Shown: one piece after another, positions 37,001 through 47,449 of the stretch
Numbering within the stretch: position 1 is the stretch's first letter
Layout of the letters: each line of letters begins with the position of its first letter
Source: Odobenus rosmarus divergens
Lineage: Eukaryota > Chordata > Mammalia > Carnivora > Odobenidae
Reading direction: 5' to 3'
Assembly: GCF_000321225.1 (NCBI RefSeq)
Contig: NW_004450465.1
Location: 3,242,725-3,306,724, forward strand
Length of the DNA: 64,000 nt
The notes under the pieces: generated by a model
Told to the model about the DNA's origin: nothing
Databases searched by the model: none
What the model saw: the letters and a program-made list of their open reading frames with translations, nothing else
Made by a program: the position numbers and the translations under genes

Positions 37001-40000
37001 ACTGGCAAATATAATGACATGAAGATTTCTCCCTCTGTTTTCTTCTGAGAGTTTTATACTATTAGCTCATTTCTTTAGATATTCAGTCTATTTTAAGTTG
37101 ATTTAGTATATGGCATAATATAATGGTTCAACTTCAGTCTTTTCCATGTGGATGTCCAGTTTTCCAATGCCATTTGCTGAAAAGACTGTCTTTTACCTAA
37201 TGAATGGTCTGACACCTTTGTCAAAAGTTATTTGACCAAATGTACCTGGGGATATTTCTGGACTTTCTATTTTATTTTATTGATCTGTACATCTGTCTTT
37301 TTGTCATAGCACACTATTTTGATTATTATAGCTTTGTAGTAACTTTTGACATCATGAAATGTGAGACCTCCAACCCTGTTCTTTTTTTCCATACTGCTTT
37401 GGGTACTTAGGTTTTTTGAAATTCCATATCAAATTTAGGATAGGTTTTTATTTCTGCCAAAAGAAAATGTTGTTCACTATTGATAGAGATGACCTGGTAT
37501 CTGTGGATCACCTTGGGAAGTACTGACTTCTTTAAAGTATTAAGTCTTCTAATCCATGAAGCCTGGATTTCTTTTTCCATTTATTTGTGCCTTTTTAAAT
37601 TTCTTTCAGCAATGTCTTATGTTCTTTTTTTTTTTTGGTATGCCTTGTGATCTTTTGTAGAAAGTTTTGGGCATTTGTAAAAAACAGTATTTGTATTTGC
37701 AGGCTGCCATAGAACACCTTCACTAATTAGTGGGGAATGTTTTAATACTTTGGATCAGCCGGAGAAGACAACTTAATACTTAAGTCTTCTTAGGTATTTT
37801 CTGAACATTTTTCCTGTCTGGACCTTTGTGTAAGCTTTTATTCACCTAATTCTTCCTGTACTCTTGGCTGATTTTAATGTCTTAAATTCCCAAAGAGTCT
37901 TACCCAGATTCTGCTCCAGGCCTTAGGTGTTCTGTTGTATTTTATTCCCATAATTTCATGCTCCCAAGACTCTAAGATCTGTAATGTCCCTGAAGGTTTT
38001 ACATGGCATGGTGCCCTCTTGCAAGACTCCCACAGCCTGATATCTGAACTATATTGCCATTTCCAGTCAGAGCTTCAAGTCTAGTGAAGCCTGAACTTGT
38101 CACTTGGGAGGCTACAGAGTGGCTACAATGTTGCAAATTATTTCAGTTCTGCTCCTGCTGCTGAAGTCAGGGCCAGCACTGCTAACTCTGGATCATGGCA
38201 TGCCACCCCAGGAAGATTGTGGGGCAAGAAAGAGTAAAAATGCCATGGAAATTCTCACCATTCTGAGTGTGTTTGTTTGTTTGGTTTCTGTATGTCAGTG
38301 ACTATTTTCCCAAGTCCTGTAAAATTATTTGAGTCAGTCCTTAGCTTTTTATTTCCTGGTTTTTTTTTTTTTTTCTGTGAGGGACTGGAAGTATGTAGCT
38401 TCTTATGACATCATGCTCTGCCTTTGCCAATTTTAAATTATAGATTTATACTGATCTTATAAATGTCAAATGAGAAGAAAGCTGATTCTAGTGGTCTTTT
38501 GGGATGGTAATTCTTATAGTGTTATGCTCGATGGAGTTAAGTAGGGCCAGAATGGCACAGTGAGGTAAGGGGCTGGCAGCTGGGGACAGCCAACAAATGC
38601 AGAGAAAGGAAGAAACAAATGTTTTGCAGAATAGACAAAAACTAATTTTTAGGGTATTAGATCATGAAATTCTTTAAGAATCGCCTGGGGGTGGCTACAT
38701 ACTAACAATATCAGACAAAATAGACTGATGTCAAAACTTTTATAGGAGATAAAGGATACAAAATCAATCAGCATAATATAACACATTAATAGAATCAAGG
38801 TGATAAAAAAGCACATCATACCAAGAGACGCAGAAAAGACATTTGACAAAACTAACATCCTTTCATGATAAAAACATTCACAAAACTAGGAGTAGAAAGG
38901 TACTTTTTGAACATGATAAAGAATATCTATGGAACACTCACAGCTAACATCATACTTTCTATGATAGACTGAAGTCGTGCTGCCTAAGATCAGTAGTCTA
39001 AGATGTCCACATCACTGCTATTCAAAGCAAGTAGGCAAGAAAAAGAAATAAAAGGCATCCAAATTGGAATGGTCAATGTAGAAATATTTTGATTTTCGTA
39101 TGACATAATCCTATATATAGAAAATCTCAAAGAATTCATACACCTTACACTAGATCTAGTGAATGAATCCAGCAAAGTTGCAGGGAAAAATATCAAATAT
39201 GCAAATATGAGTTGTATTTCCATACACTGACTACAAATAATCTGAAAATGAAATTAAATAAGTTATTCTATTTACAACAGCATCCAATTAAACTGAGGAG
39301 GTGAAAGACATGGACACTGCAAATTTGCTGAAAGAAATTAAGGAAGACCTAAATAAATGGAAAGACCTCTCTAGACCATGGATTGTGATACTTAATATTA
39401 TTAAGAGAGCAATACTACTCAAAGCAATCTACAGAGTTTATCTGATCCTTCCCAACATTTGAATGGCCTTATTATTATTATTATTATTTGCAGAAATGGA
39501 AAAATCTTCAAATTCACACGGAAATGTAAGAGACCCTGAATAACCAAGACATTATGAAAAAGAACAGAGTTGGATGACTCATACAACTGTGACCAATTCA
39601 TTTTTGACAAGGGTGCCAAGAGCAATCAATGGAGAGAATGGTCTCTTCAGCAAATGGTACTGGGACCACTGGATATTCATTCACATGAAGGAGAATGCAA
39701 TTTGAACCTTCCTCACACCACATACCAAAATTAACTTAAAATGGATCAATGGCCTAAATAAAGAGCTAAAAGCCAAAAAATTCTTAGAAGAAAAGGGATA
39801 AATTGCATGGACTTGGATTTGGCAATGAATTTGTAGATGTGACACCAAAAGCATGAGTAACAGAGGAAAAACATAGATAAACAGGACTTCATTAGGATTG
39901 AAAACTTCTCTATATCGAAGGACACATATATAGAAAATGAAAGAACAGTTTATCAGGTACAAGGCAAATATGTCCCCTCCCTCTGCTTTTCAGCATCATA

Positions 40001-43000
40001 TTGGAGGTCCTAGTAAATTAATAAGACAAAAAAAGGTATAAAAGGAATGTAGATTAGGAGGGAAGAGATAAAACTATTTTTGTTCACAGATGACATGATG
40101 GTCCACTTCAAGACTCTGAAAAAGTCAAGAAATAGATTCCTGGAAATAATAGTCAATTATAGCAATATCAAAAGGTTACAAGTTCAATATAAAAAAAATC
40201 CATCCTTTTTCTTATATATCAGCAATGAATAGGAGGAATGTGAAATTTAAAACACTATGATTTAAATTAGCACCACCAAATATGAAATCTTGGGAATAAA
40301 TCTAAGAAAGTATGTATAAAATTTATTTGAGGAAAACTACAAAACACTGATGAAAGAAATCAAAGAACTAAATAAGCAGAGAGAAAGTCCATGTTCGTGG
40401 ATAGGAAGACTCAATATTGCTAGATAATCATTATCTCCAATTCGATCTGTAGATTCAATGCAATCCCATTGAAAATCGCAGCAAGTTATTTTGTGGATAT
40501 TCAAAAAATGATGCTCAAATTTGCACGGAGAGGCAAAAACCCTGAAGAACCACCACAGTACTGAAGATGAAGAACTGAAGGTGAAGTGAAGTTGGAAGTC
40601 TTACATTAGTCAACACCATGACATACTATATGGCTAAAGCAATCAAGACAGTATGGTATAAGGAAAAGAATAGACAAATAGATCAATGTAGAGAGTACAC
40701 AAAGACCCACATAAATTTAGTCAAATGATCTTTGACAAGGCATTAAGAAATGCCATGAAAAGAAGGTAGCCGTTCCAACAAATGGACATAGATCTTACCT
40801 CTTCACAAAAATTAACTCAAAGTGGATCACAGAACTAAATGTAAAATGCAAAAATATGAAACTCCTATGAGGGGACATAGGAGAAAATAGATGAACTAGT
40901 GTTTGGTGAATACTTTTTAGAGGTAAAACGTAAGACGTTCTATGATAGAGTTGAAGAGTGGGCAAACTGAACTTAAAAATTTCTGTTCTGGGACAGAACT
41001 TCATTTCAAAAGGAATGAAAGGAGGAGCCACAGACCAAGAGTAAATATTTGCATAGACATATCTGATGGACTATTATTCAAAATATACACTTATGCACAC
41101 AAGAACAAAACCATATATACAAAATATACAAAGAACTCTTAAATCTCAATAATAACAATAAAAAACCCAATCAGTTAAAAATTTTAAAATGGGCCAAAAA
41201 CCTTACCACACCCCTCAACAAAGAAGATAGACAGATGGCTAATAAGCATGTGAAGGAGACACACCACAGAGACATTTCCCCAGCATCTACTTCAGCCTCC
41301 AGAAGACATGCTGCCCCCTACTGGGCCAGGACAGCAACTGGCACTCTCCCAGGCACTAGCACCTCTGGTCTGGCATTGGAACACTCCTAAATGACCCTAT
41401 CTCCCCACACCTAGAATGAGGGATGAGGATGACCCTGGCACTGAGACCATGTTTTCAATGAAGAAAGAGATTCCCACCATCTCGACTTTCCTCTTCTATA
41501 AAACATTATTATACACACAAGTCCCGGATCTAGACGTTGGTGCTACAGCGTGCTTTGAGTGCTTCACGGGCAATGTGGGTTATTATGGTAGTGGCTGGAC
41601 ACCTACAGCTGTCTTCACATTCATTTGTGATCATTGAAAGTGTTTATATGGTAGGATGTGTCCTGAGGTCTCAGAAAAATGACTTCAAGGCCACCAGACA
41701 CGATAGATATAAGCAGAGGGTACTGAGCTCTCCAGAGGCTATGAGAAACTTTTCAAGACAGTGAGCTCTAGGCACTGACAGGAGGGTGTATTCAGTAAAT
41801 AGCTGACTTTCATTTCAAGGCTGTCTAGGCTTTCATGAGCAACTGTGTTCACCTCCTTTCCTTTCTTACCTCTCTCCAGGAATTTGAGAATTTCATTGCC
41901 AAGTTTGGAGATTCTGGTTTTGTCCTTGTGGCCCTGGGCTCCATGGTGGGCATCTGTCAGTCCCAGGAAGTTCTCAGGGAGATGAACAGTGCCTTTGCTC
42001 ATCTGTCTCAAGGGGTGATATGGAAGTGTAATCCTTCTCATTGGCCCAAAGACGTCAAATTGGCAGCAAATGTGAAAATTGTGGACTGGCTTCCTCAGAA
42101 TGACCTCTTGGGTAAGGACTGTTCAGATCTACTTCTCTTTTTCCATTTATGTATCTTTAGGTTTCCACTGGGCAACACCACCAGCATGAGAAAGGGCACC
42201 TGGTAGCTAAAGCTAATCTTTAGAGGACAAAAATGGAGCAGCCAACTGGAGTTTTTGGGAAATCAGGCTATGCTTCCCAAATGGCTAAAATTGCCATGTT
42301 TTCTTCCTTTCTATTGCAGTCCTGATACCTGCAGCCAGAAATGATATTGTTATCAGGTTGTTTTGACCTTTCCATACTTGGCACAGACCAAGGTAGCCCA
42401 GGCACAATCAAAGACGGTTTGTAGACTCTGAGAACACATACCAGGGGTCTTTTTGCCACTGCTGTTCCTGGCCTCTTGAGTATCTGTTAGGCCATGTGCC
42501 ATTACAGACACACACTCCCACACATTTTAGTACATTCTCCTACCCTGCAAAAGATGTACGCATGCTTTCTTAAAATTGATGCTGATGGTGTTTGAAGGGT
42601 GAGCCAAAATATCTGAATGTCTAGCTAAGTAACCTCTTGGGTGTTTTTTTAGTCCATCAGATTCTCTGGTCACATAGGGCTCTTTCCACCCCAATATATA
42701 TTTTTTGTCCTGTGCCACTTTTTGGAGCCCCCTCACTGCCATAACCACTAATTACATCAGAGGTTCATCCCCAGATTATGGCTCACAAACATATTGGGAA
42801 CTTAAGATGGAGGGTTCTGCACATTTATTCACAAGGCATGGTATAGGGAGAAGGATTCTGATTTTCAAAGAAACATAAATAGATTCTGATGCACATCTCT
42901 GTTGAGAGGCAGTGTTTGAGATGAACTCTTCATTATCAACACTTGTTTTAGTTTTCTCTAAATAAGAGTGGGATGAACACACAGGAACTGGAAATACTGA

Positions 43001-44906
43001 GTTGGGTGGTCCATCATTGCCTACTTTAGAGGATTTCTTATGAAGTCGAGGAGAGAGCACATACAGTGTAAGTTTGGTGAATGATACCTGAGATGCGATG
43101 TCAGTGAAAGTGTTAAGACTTCAGATAAGAGGGAAGTGAATGGGCAGTGAAGGAGAGAGTGTGAGACCTGGAGAGCTAGAGACAGAGATAGAGAGAGACA
43201 AAGATAGAAAATCAGAGGAGAAACAGATAATGTGAAACTAGGAGAGGGTAATAGAGAACAGAGAAGAGAAATAAAGAGAGAGACAGGGTGGAAAGAAAAG
43301 GAGAGATGGATGGAGAGATGGATGGAGAGATGGATGGAGAGATGGGAGGAGAGATGGATGGAGAGATGGGAGGAGGAGTACGCCCTAGCACTGTGTTCTG
43401 CAGCTTTCTCTAGGTTCTGAGTCTTAGATGGATTGATTTAGAGGAGTTTCTATACAGAGACAAGGCCAGAATTTCATATCTTGAAGTATTCACCCTTGAG
43501 TGTGTCCAAAGCTAAATCAGTAAATCCATTTTCTCCAATATACCTTGAAATGCCTTGATATTTTCTTCCACCCTGATGCTTTCCTTGGTATTCTGAAAGT
43601 TTTATCCTGAAATATTCTGCTGTGTTTCCCATCTGCAACAGCTCACCCACGCATCCGTCTCTTTGTCACCCATGGTGGATTGAATAGCATAATGGAGGCC
43701 ATCCAACATGGCGTGCCCATGGTAGGGATTCCTGTCCTGGGAGACCAACCGGACAACCTGGTCCGAGTAGAAGCCAAAAAGTTTGGTGTCTCTATCCAGT
43801 TAAAGCAGATCAAGGCAGAGACATTGGCTCTGAAGATGAAGGAAGTCATAGAAGACAAGAGGTATGGAGCTCTCTGGGCTTATGGTCATTTAGGCTAAAT
43901 GAAGATATCAAATACAAAGATGCACTGTGTGGCACTTTTTTGCAATAAAAGTTGAAATTTCCAGGACACAAAATAATATGTGTGTGATGCTAGCAGCTGA
44001 CCTGTTTCCTCTGAGAACAAGACTGGGCAATTTCGGTTGATGCTGACAATTTTCTACCTTAAGGGTTGTGAGGACTCTGACCTACTTACATAGGGTCTGT
44101 GAGAGGTCTTATATTTTGGGGTGCTTAGTAGACTTACACTGAGGCAGGAGGTTTCCTTTCTGTCCCCCAATATACCACACTGTTTCCTGCCTCAGGCCTT
44201 TTGTCAGTGCTGCTCCTTAGAACATCTTTCCCTTCTCTTCATAGGGCTGGCTCCTTCATGACAGTCAGAGTCATCTCCAATGTCCTCTCTTCAGAGAGGT
44301 AGTCTTTGTCTGATAGTCCTAAATGTGCTCCTCTCTCCCACCCTCTTCAATCATTAATTCATTTTTCCTTCTTAACACTTCTCGGGATCATTAACTACCC
44401 CATTTCTTTCTTTTTAAATTTGTTGTGTGTCCCTCACACTAGAAAATAGACAGTAAGCTCCTCTGGATGGCCAAGTGCGTCTCTTGTTTCCCCTGCATTC
44501 CCAGGGCCTAGCACAGGGCCTGCCAGAAAGTAAGTTAGGATGAATTTCTGTTAAGTGAGTCAATAAAAGGTTCTCTTAGGTAAATTCCCATCCAGCACAA
44601 GGATGTGGTAACCATGATGGACCGAATATCTTATTAGGGTCTCAAGGACATTTACCCTGAATCAGATGTATGGTTCATCACATATATTCCTATATACTTT
44701 TTCCTTTATTGTACCATAATTGTTCTTTGTTAGAGACTTGTCCTTACAGCTTAGTCACTTTTTTTATAGTTTAGCACTTTTAGCACAAAGCATGGATCTT
44801 TGCATTGAAAGACCAGTTAGAACTTTTCAGAGGGATCCAGCTAGACTGTGACAAGGCCACGCCAACAACTTTTCCTTGAAACTGAGTCTTTTGTGCATAT
44901 AGATCA

Positions 44907-44946
<40 letters not shown>

Positions 44947-45286
44947 TACGAGGTCTCTAAGACTTCTGAGAGCACATGAGTAACACTCTGCCTCTGTCTC
45001 TGCCAACAGGTACAAGTCAGCAGCAGTGGCTGCCAGCGTCATCAGGCGCTCCCACCCCCTGACCCCTGCTCAGAGGCTGGTGGGCTGGATCGACCACATC
45101 CTCCAGACCGGGGGTGCGGCACACCTCAAGCCCCACGGCCTGCAGCAGCCGTGGTATGAGCGGTACCTGCTGGACGTCTTCTTGTTCCTGCTGCTGGTCA
45201 CCCTGGGCACCCTGTGGCTCTGTGGGAAGCTGCTGGGCATGGTGGCCAGGTGGCTGTGTGGGGCCAGGAAGCTGAAGAAGGCCTGA
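21991..45286 (+). CDS. UGT3A1/2-like: UGT3A copy B, UDP-glycosyltransferase (complete, 7 exons)
   Basis: join(21991-22084, 24341-24442, 31078-31186, 33100-33628, 41880-42111, 43642-43861, 45010-45286), 1563 nt, 520 aa plus stop. Start chosen at the ATG opening a clean signal peptide ([20 protein letters not shown]). Domain order matches copy A: GGSH His35, NVT sequon, FD..FVE.FDFC segment, FVTHGG signature, C-terminal membrane helix, KLKKA tail. It is three residues shorter than copy A, two lost at the start of exon 3 and one early in exon 4, all in frame. The residue equivalent to 391 is Leu (codon 43737-43739), neither the Asn of human UGT3A1 nor the Phe of UGT3A2, so its preferred UDP-sugar cannot be read off. 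All introns are GT-AG and no disabling change is visible; expression is unknown. Introns 2 and 4 are swollen by L1 DNA. Confidence 0.93.
22085..24340 (+). other. Intron 1 of copy B
   Basis: 2.26 kb, alignable to intron 1 of A and C along most of its length, with no recent mobile element. Such even conservation across copies is unlike introns 2 and 4. Confidence 0.7.
24341..24442 (+). CDS. UGT3A1/2-like: UGT3A copy B, exon 2
   Basis: 102 nt, acceptor ttgtttctag, donor ccga|gtatgt, which has the less usual A at -1. It encodes [16 protein letters not shown] and [18 protein letters not shown]. The Gln in DQV replaces the Arg seen in copies A and C. Confidence 0.94.
24590..28240 (-). mobile_element. 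Old L1/HAL1-type element, antisense, intron 2 of copy B
   Basis: Antisense L1 of 3.6 kb. The minus strand at 27252-27479 reads an ORF1-like N-terminal part ([20 protein letters not shown]), and 24590-26160 corresponds to ORF2. A shorter old repeat is nested near 25480-25620 and a SINE at 26464-26671. A similar block with the same nested piece lies in intron 2 of copy C (61670-63740). Confidence 0.7.
26464..26671 (-). mobile_element. CanSINE, antisense, nested in L1
   Basis: Perfect 15-bp target-site duplication ttcttttagcatttt at 26449-26463 and 26672-26686. Copy C lacks a SINE in the matching L1 block. Confidence 0.92.
28250..31077 (+). other. Intron 2 of copy B, 3' part
   Basis: An AT-rich (tatata) patch at 28250-28350, then sequence homologous to the last ~2 kb of intron 2 in copy A (from about 7490), with one SINE at 29097. 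The stretch 29300-31077 has no recognised gene or recent repeat. Confidence 0.6.
29097..29289 (+). mobile_element. CanSINE, sense, well preserved
   Basis: Complete head (ggggcgcctgggtggctcag), CT-rich middle and AAATAAA-type tail. Perfect 17-bp target-site duplication tttaaatatgtttggcc at 29080-29096 and 29290-29306. The body variant is the one suggesting an arctoid carnivore. Confidence 0.96.
31078..31186 (+). CDS. UGT3A1/2-like: UGT3A copy B, exon 3
   Basis: 109 nt, acceptor ttttatttag, donor gcag|gtaatt. It encodes [19 protein letters not shown] and [12 protein letters not shown]. The lysine-rich start replaces the DFKEKEKS of copy A and is two residues shorter, with phases kept. Confidence 0.9.
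31187..33099 (+). other. Intron 3 of copy B
   Basis: Homologous to intron 3 of copy A, with a degenerate GGAT patch and one SINE. No coding sequence recognised. Confidence 0.65.
31382..31578 (-). mobile_element. CanSINE, antisense
   Basis: Target-site duplication aaagatcttcat at 31370-31381 and 31579-31590. Head present as aactgagccacccagttgcc. Confidence 0.92.
33100..33628 (+). CDS. UGT3A1/2-like: UGT3A copy B, exon 4
   Basis: 529 nt, acceptor with a long T run then cag, donor cacag|gtaagt. It encodes [20 protein letters not shown], then [31 protein letters not shown] and [13 protein letters not shown]. One codon shorter than copy A near LLRS-DIMD. No internal stop. Confidence 0.96.
33770..35245 (-). 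mobile_element. Old L1 3' part, antisense, intron 4 of copy B, split by a satellite
   Basis: Reverse L1 3' sequence on both sides of an AT/GT repeat: ggaaaccaactcccact and tcatgtaagtgaaatcctgc on the left, ctttaacctttcatctttt and gatggacatttagg on the right. The repeat sits where ordinary L1s have a short tgtatatatacca motif. Confidence 0.75.
34194..35168 (+). repeat. Expanded TATATACACA-type minisatellite
   Basis: Nearly 1 kb of alternating pyrimidine-purine DNA built from variants of tatatatacacaccatatat, with higher-order units of very roughly 100-160 bp marked by gtaccatacatacag and caatatattcaatatataca. Long open frames here are artefacts of the repeat. Confidence 0.92.
35246..35550 (-). 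other. Inverted segment of intron 4, copy B
   Basis: Its reverse complement aligns collinearly with about 13300-13590 of copy A, for example ttttctgatttgattggtct against ccttctgatttgattgatct. In copy A the segment lies in the opposite orientation, so this is a local inversion in B, or in A. Confidence 0.7.
35561..35692 (-). repeat. Second partial copy of the inverted segment
   Basis: About 130 bp directly repeating 35268-35395 (ataaaactggagaccatcac through tcagctctacttca) with only two or three differences. After it, the ancestral orientation resumes with cttataaatgagaggacaga. Confidence 0.85.
35905..38440 (-). mobile_element. Old L1 with internal deletion, antisense, intron 4 of copy B
   Basis: 35905-37640 matches the reverse of an L1 3' half (gtggtgaccaaatatacata, ccattgtatgtatata-type motif, ORF2 end); 37650-38440 resembles the 5' part. 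Copy A is continuous across this point (about 14060-14120). Confidence 0.65.
38690..41250 (+). mobile_element. Old L1 ORF2 segments, sense, intron 4 of copy B
   Basis: Two decayed ORF2 reverse-transcriptase-like stretches in tandem (38690-39960 and 39970-41250), for example [20 protein letters not shown] near 39300, both with many stops. Not present in intron 4 of copy A. Confidence 0.65.
41880..42111 (+). CDS. UGT3A1/2-like: UGT3A copy B, exon 5
   Basis: 232 nt, acceptor tctctccag, donor ttgg|gtaagg. It encodes [20 protein letters not shown] through [11 protein letters not shown], the start of the UDP-sugar domain and signature. Confidence 0.96.
42112..43641 (+). other. Intron 5 of copy B
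   Basis: Homologous to intron 5 of copy A; differs mainly by an expanded GATGGATGGAGA array at 43295-43375. No gene or recent mobile element recognised. Confidence 0.65.
43295..43375 (+). repeat. 12-bp minisatellite, intron 5 of copy B
   Basis: About six to seven units of gatggatggaga with some gatgggaggaga variants. Copy A has only a single related stretch near 16563. Confidence 0.9.
43642..43861 (+). CDS. UGT3A1/2-like: UGT3A copy B, exon 6 (UGT signature)
   Basis: 220 nt, acceptor tctgcaacag, donor agag|gtatgg. It encodes [20 protein letters not shown] and [20 protein letters not shown]. The Leu of VLGDQ sits at the donor-specificity position. Read-through past the donor gives an 11-residue tail and a stop ending at 43898. 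Confidence 0.96.
43944..43949 (+). terminator. Candidate intronic polyadenylation signal after exon 6, copy B
   Basis: AATAAA in gcaataaaagttg, following the read-through stop TAA at 43896-43898, with a GT-rich stretch (tatgtgtgtgatg) downstream. Same geometry as in copy A. The predicted tail is [11 protein letters not shown]. Confidence 0.4.
44909..44944 (+). repeat. (GT)n microsatellite, intron 6 of copy B
   Basis: About 18 GT units, against about 8 at the same position in copy A (near 18738), 65 bp before exon 7. Confidence 0.92.
45010..45286 (+). CDS. UGT3A1/2-like: UGT3A copy B, exon 7 (membrane anchor and stop)
   Basis: 277 nt after tgccaacag. C-terminal membrane helix, KLKKA tail and stop at 45284-45286. 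Close to identical with exon 7 of copy A. Confidence 0.97.
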
Positions 45287-45464
45287 TGGAGGTGCATCCA
45301 TGATGGGTGTTTGGGAAACAACAGGTTATATAGAAGGCTTTCTCCAGCACAGGACACCCCTGGCGTCTTCCCTATGTTGACACTTGAGGGTGGCACAAAA
45401 TTGCTTTTCCCCATTTTCTGCTTGTGTTTAAGAATTCTTATGAAGCACTCTTGGGATTCTTCTT

Positions 45465-45715
45465 TTAAATTGTGGCAATATATATATTACATAAAATTTA
45501 CCATTTTAACCATTTAGTGTAGTCAATGGCATTGAGCACATTAACATTATCGTGCAAACATCACTACCACCCATTCCAGAACTGTTTTCAGCCTCCCAAA
45601 CTCAAATACCCTGCTGATCAAATAGTAATTCCTCATATCCATGCCCCCACTACCAATTCAGCAAGCTCCAGGCAACCCCGGTTGTACTTACTGTGTCTAT
45701 GAATTATATCATGGT
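45465..45715 (-). mobile_element. Old L1 3' fragment, antisense, 3' flank of copy B
   Basis: Counterpart of the element at 19270-19505 after copy A, with the same endpoints relative to the gene. Confidence 0.68.
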
Positions 45716-46917
45716 TTCGTGATTTGCCCCTCATCAATGGATACCTTACTGAGACCCAAACCTTCAGCAGACAGCTCCACTTTCCTCCCCACTTCCTGTT
45801 CTTAGACACAGGACCCTGCTTATTGCATCCTGGGTGCCTAAACACTTCTCATTCTCTCTTCCCTTTCTCCATCCTCACTTTTTATGATATGACAGAAGAT
45901 ATTGGCCAGTTTTTCTATTTTGGGCCTTCTCTTGTATCTCTTTTTCACTTCACCTCCAAACACAGGAAGCCTGGTCTCTGTCCTAGAGTTAGGCAGGTAT
46001 GGCCCCCCAGGACTCCTTCTGTGGTGACTTTTGCTGGGTCTTCTCCTGTGAAGAGCACTTCCTTTGCGGGGCAGGCCCAGAGCCTGCCTCTGGGCCACAG
46101 CTGTTCCTCTGGTTTTCACTTTTCACAGTTCCCATCTCAAGATCTCCAGTCTTAAAAATCTAGTCATGGAAACCTCAAGTGCAGAACCTCTGCATGAGTT
46201 TTGAGGCCTCATGGTCCAGTGTCTACAGCAGTTCCTAGGACTTTGTTGATAAAACACCCATCTGCCTCCCAATCGTGGCAGAGAGTATCCCTGTATGTGG
46301 TGGACCCTTAGGAATTATATTCAGTTCCTAGCTACTTACCCCAGAAGTATGCCTTAACCACCAGTGTTTTTGTTTGTTTGCTTTGTTTCTTTATAAGGGC
46401 TGGTGTAGTGGCTCCATCCTATTGTCTGTAGCTCCCTCCTCTTTTTAAAATTAATTAATTAAGTTTTTATTTTTATTTTTCTATCTCCTCTACTAGACAC
46501 CAGGCTCCTTTCGCAATTTCCTTGTATAATATATTTTACCTTCTTATGATTGTGTCTTCACATTTACTTTTGCATTTTCACATGGAATTCAGTGTCTCCT
46601 TAAAAGTTTCAAATATATGTTATCATCTGTATTAATACATAATGATGAAATGGTAGATACAGTGGATGGCCCCAGACACCCTGGTTTTTGATTGCTTAAT
46701 TCTGGGATTATGACCACATCTTGAAATAATTCAAATGGAGGATGAAGCAGCTACTACAAATACTCCTTGAAGGAGAGGAAAGAGGCCCATCCTTGCCCAT
46801 GTCAGGATAGGATTTTCTGGGTAGAATACAGAGCTGGTGCCAGGTGTCTACTGAGTTCTGTGAGTTCTCATGCTGCATGATGTCACCTACAGCCACAAGC
46901 ATGCCCCATGAGGACAC

Positions 46918-46944
46918 GTGTGTGTGTGTGTGTGTGTGTGTGTG
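46918..46944 (+). repeat. (GT)n microsatellite, B-C spacer
   Basis: About 13 uninterrupted GT units in non-coding spacer. Confidence 0.9.
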
Positions 46945-47449
46945 ATGTGTGTAATTCAGGTTTTATTTCTGCAATTCTTATGAAATCTCTGAAATTGGTC
47001 TGTGGCAATAGTTCCTTGAGAGGCAGACCTGAAGCTTTCTCTGTGTTGTCATTAGAATGAATAGTCAATATTTTTTTCCCTCATAACCAACAAAGGGACC
47101 AAGGGATAGCTTCCAGCTGATGACTCCTGTTCCTGCTCCCACCATGCCATCCTCTCTGAACACTTGTAACTCAGTGAGGTTAACTCTGTGCCTGCTGATT
47201 CTTGGGATACACTCCCATCCAGGGAATTTGATCAGAGGCATCCAGTGAGCCAGACTGATGCCTACTGCCTTGTTCCATCAAAACTTTCTCCATGAGGTAG
47301 ACTGTCAGCATGGCCTTGATGGTATGGACATCTGATCCATTATTCTCTGGTTCAGATCCTTTGTTGGCTCTCATTGCATGGAATACAGGCTCTCTGTGGT
47401 TTATTTCTGGCTACCACTCCAAGTGTATCTTGAAAACTCTGAAATAGAT

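Larger units (their letters stand above)
43862..45009 (+). other. Intron 6 of copy B
   Basis: Starts with a read-through stop and AATAAA as in copy A. Lacks about 600-700 bp present in intron 6 of copy A. Ends with a (GT)n run and the 67 nt identical to copy A. Confidence 0.65.

Noticed and set aside
38104..38301. 65-aa open frame with a hydrophobic leucine-rich start
   Set aside because: Lies inside the antisense old L1 of intron 4 and has no conserved counterpart; looks like chance.
43232..43420. Charged open frame rich in W, E and R in intron 5 of copy B
   Set aside because: Caused by the 12-bp minisatellite; no counterpart in copy A.
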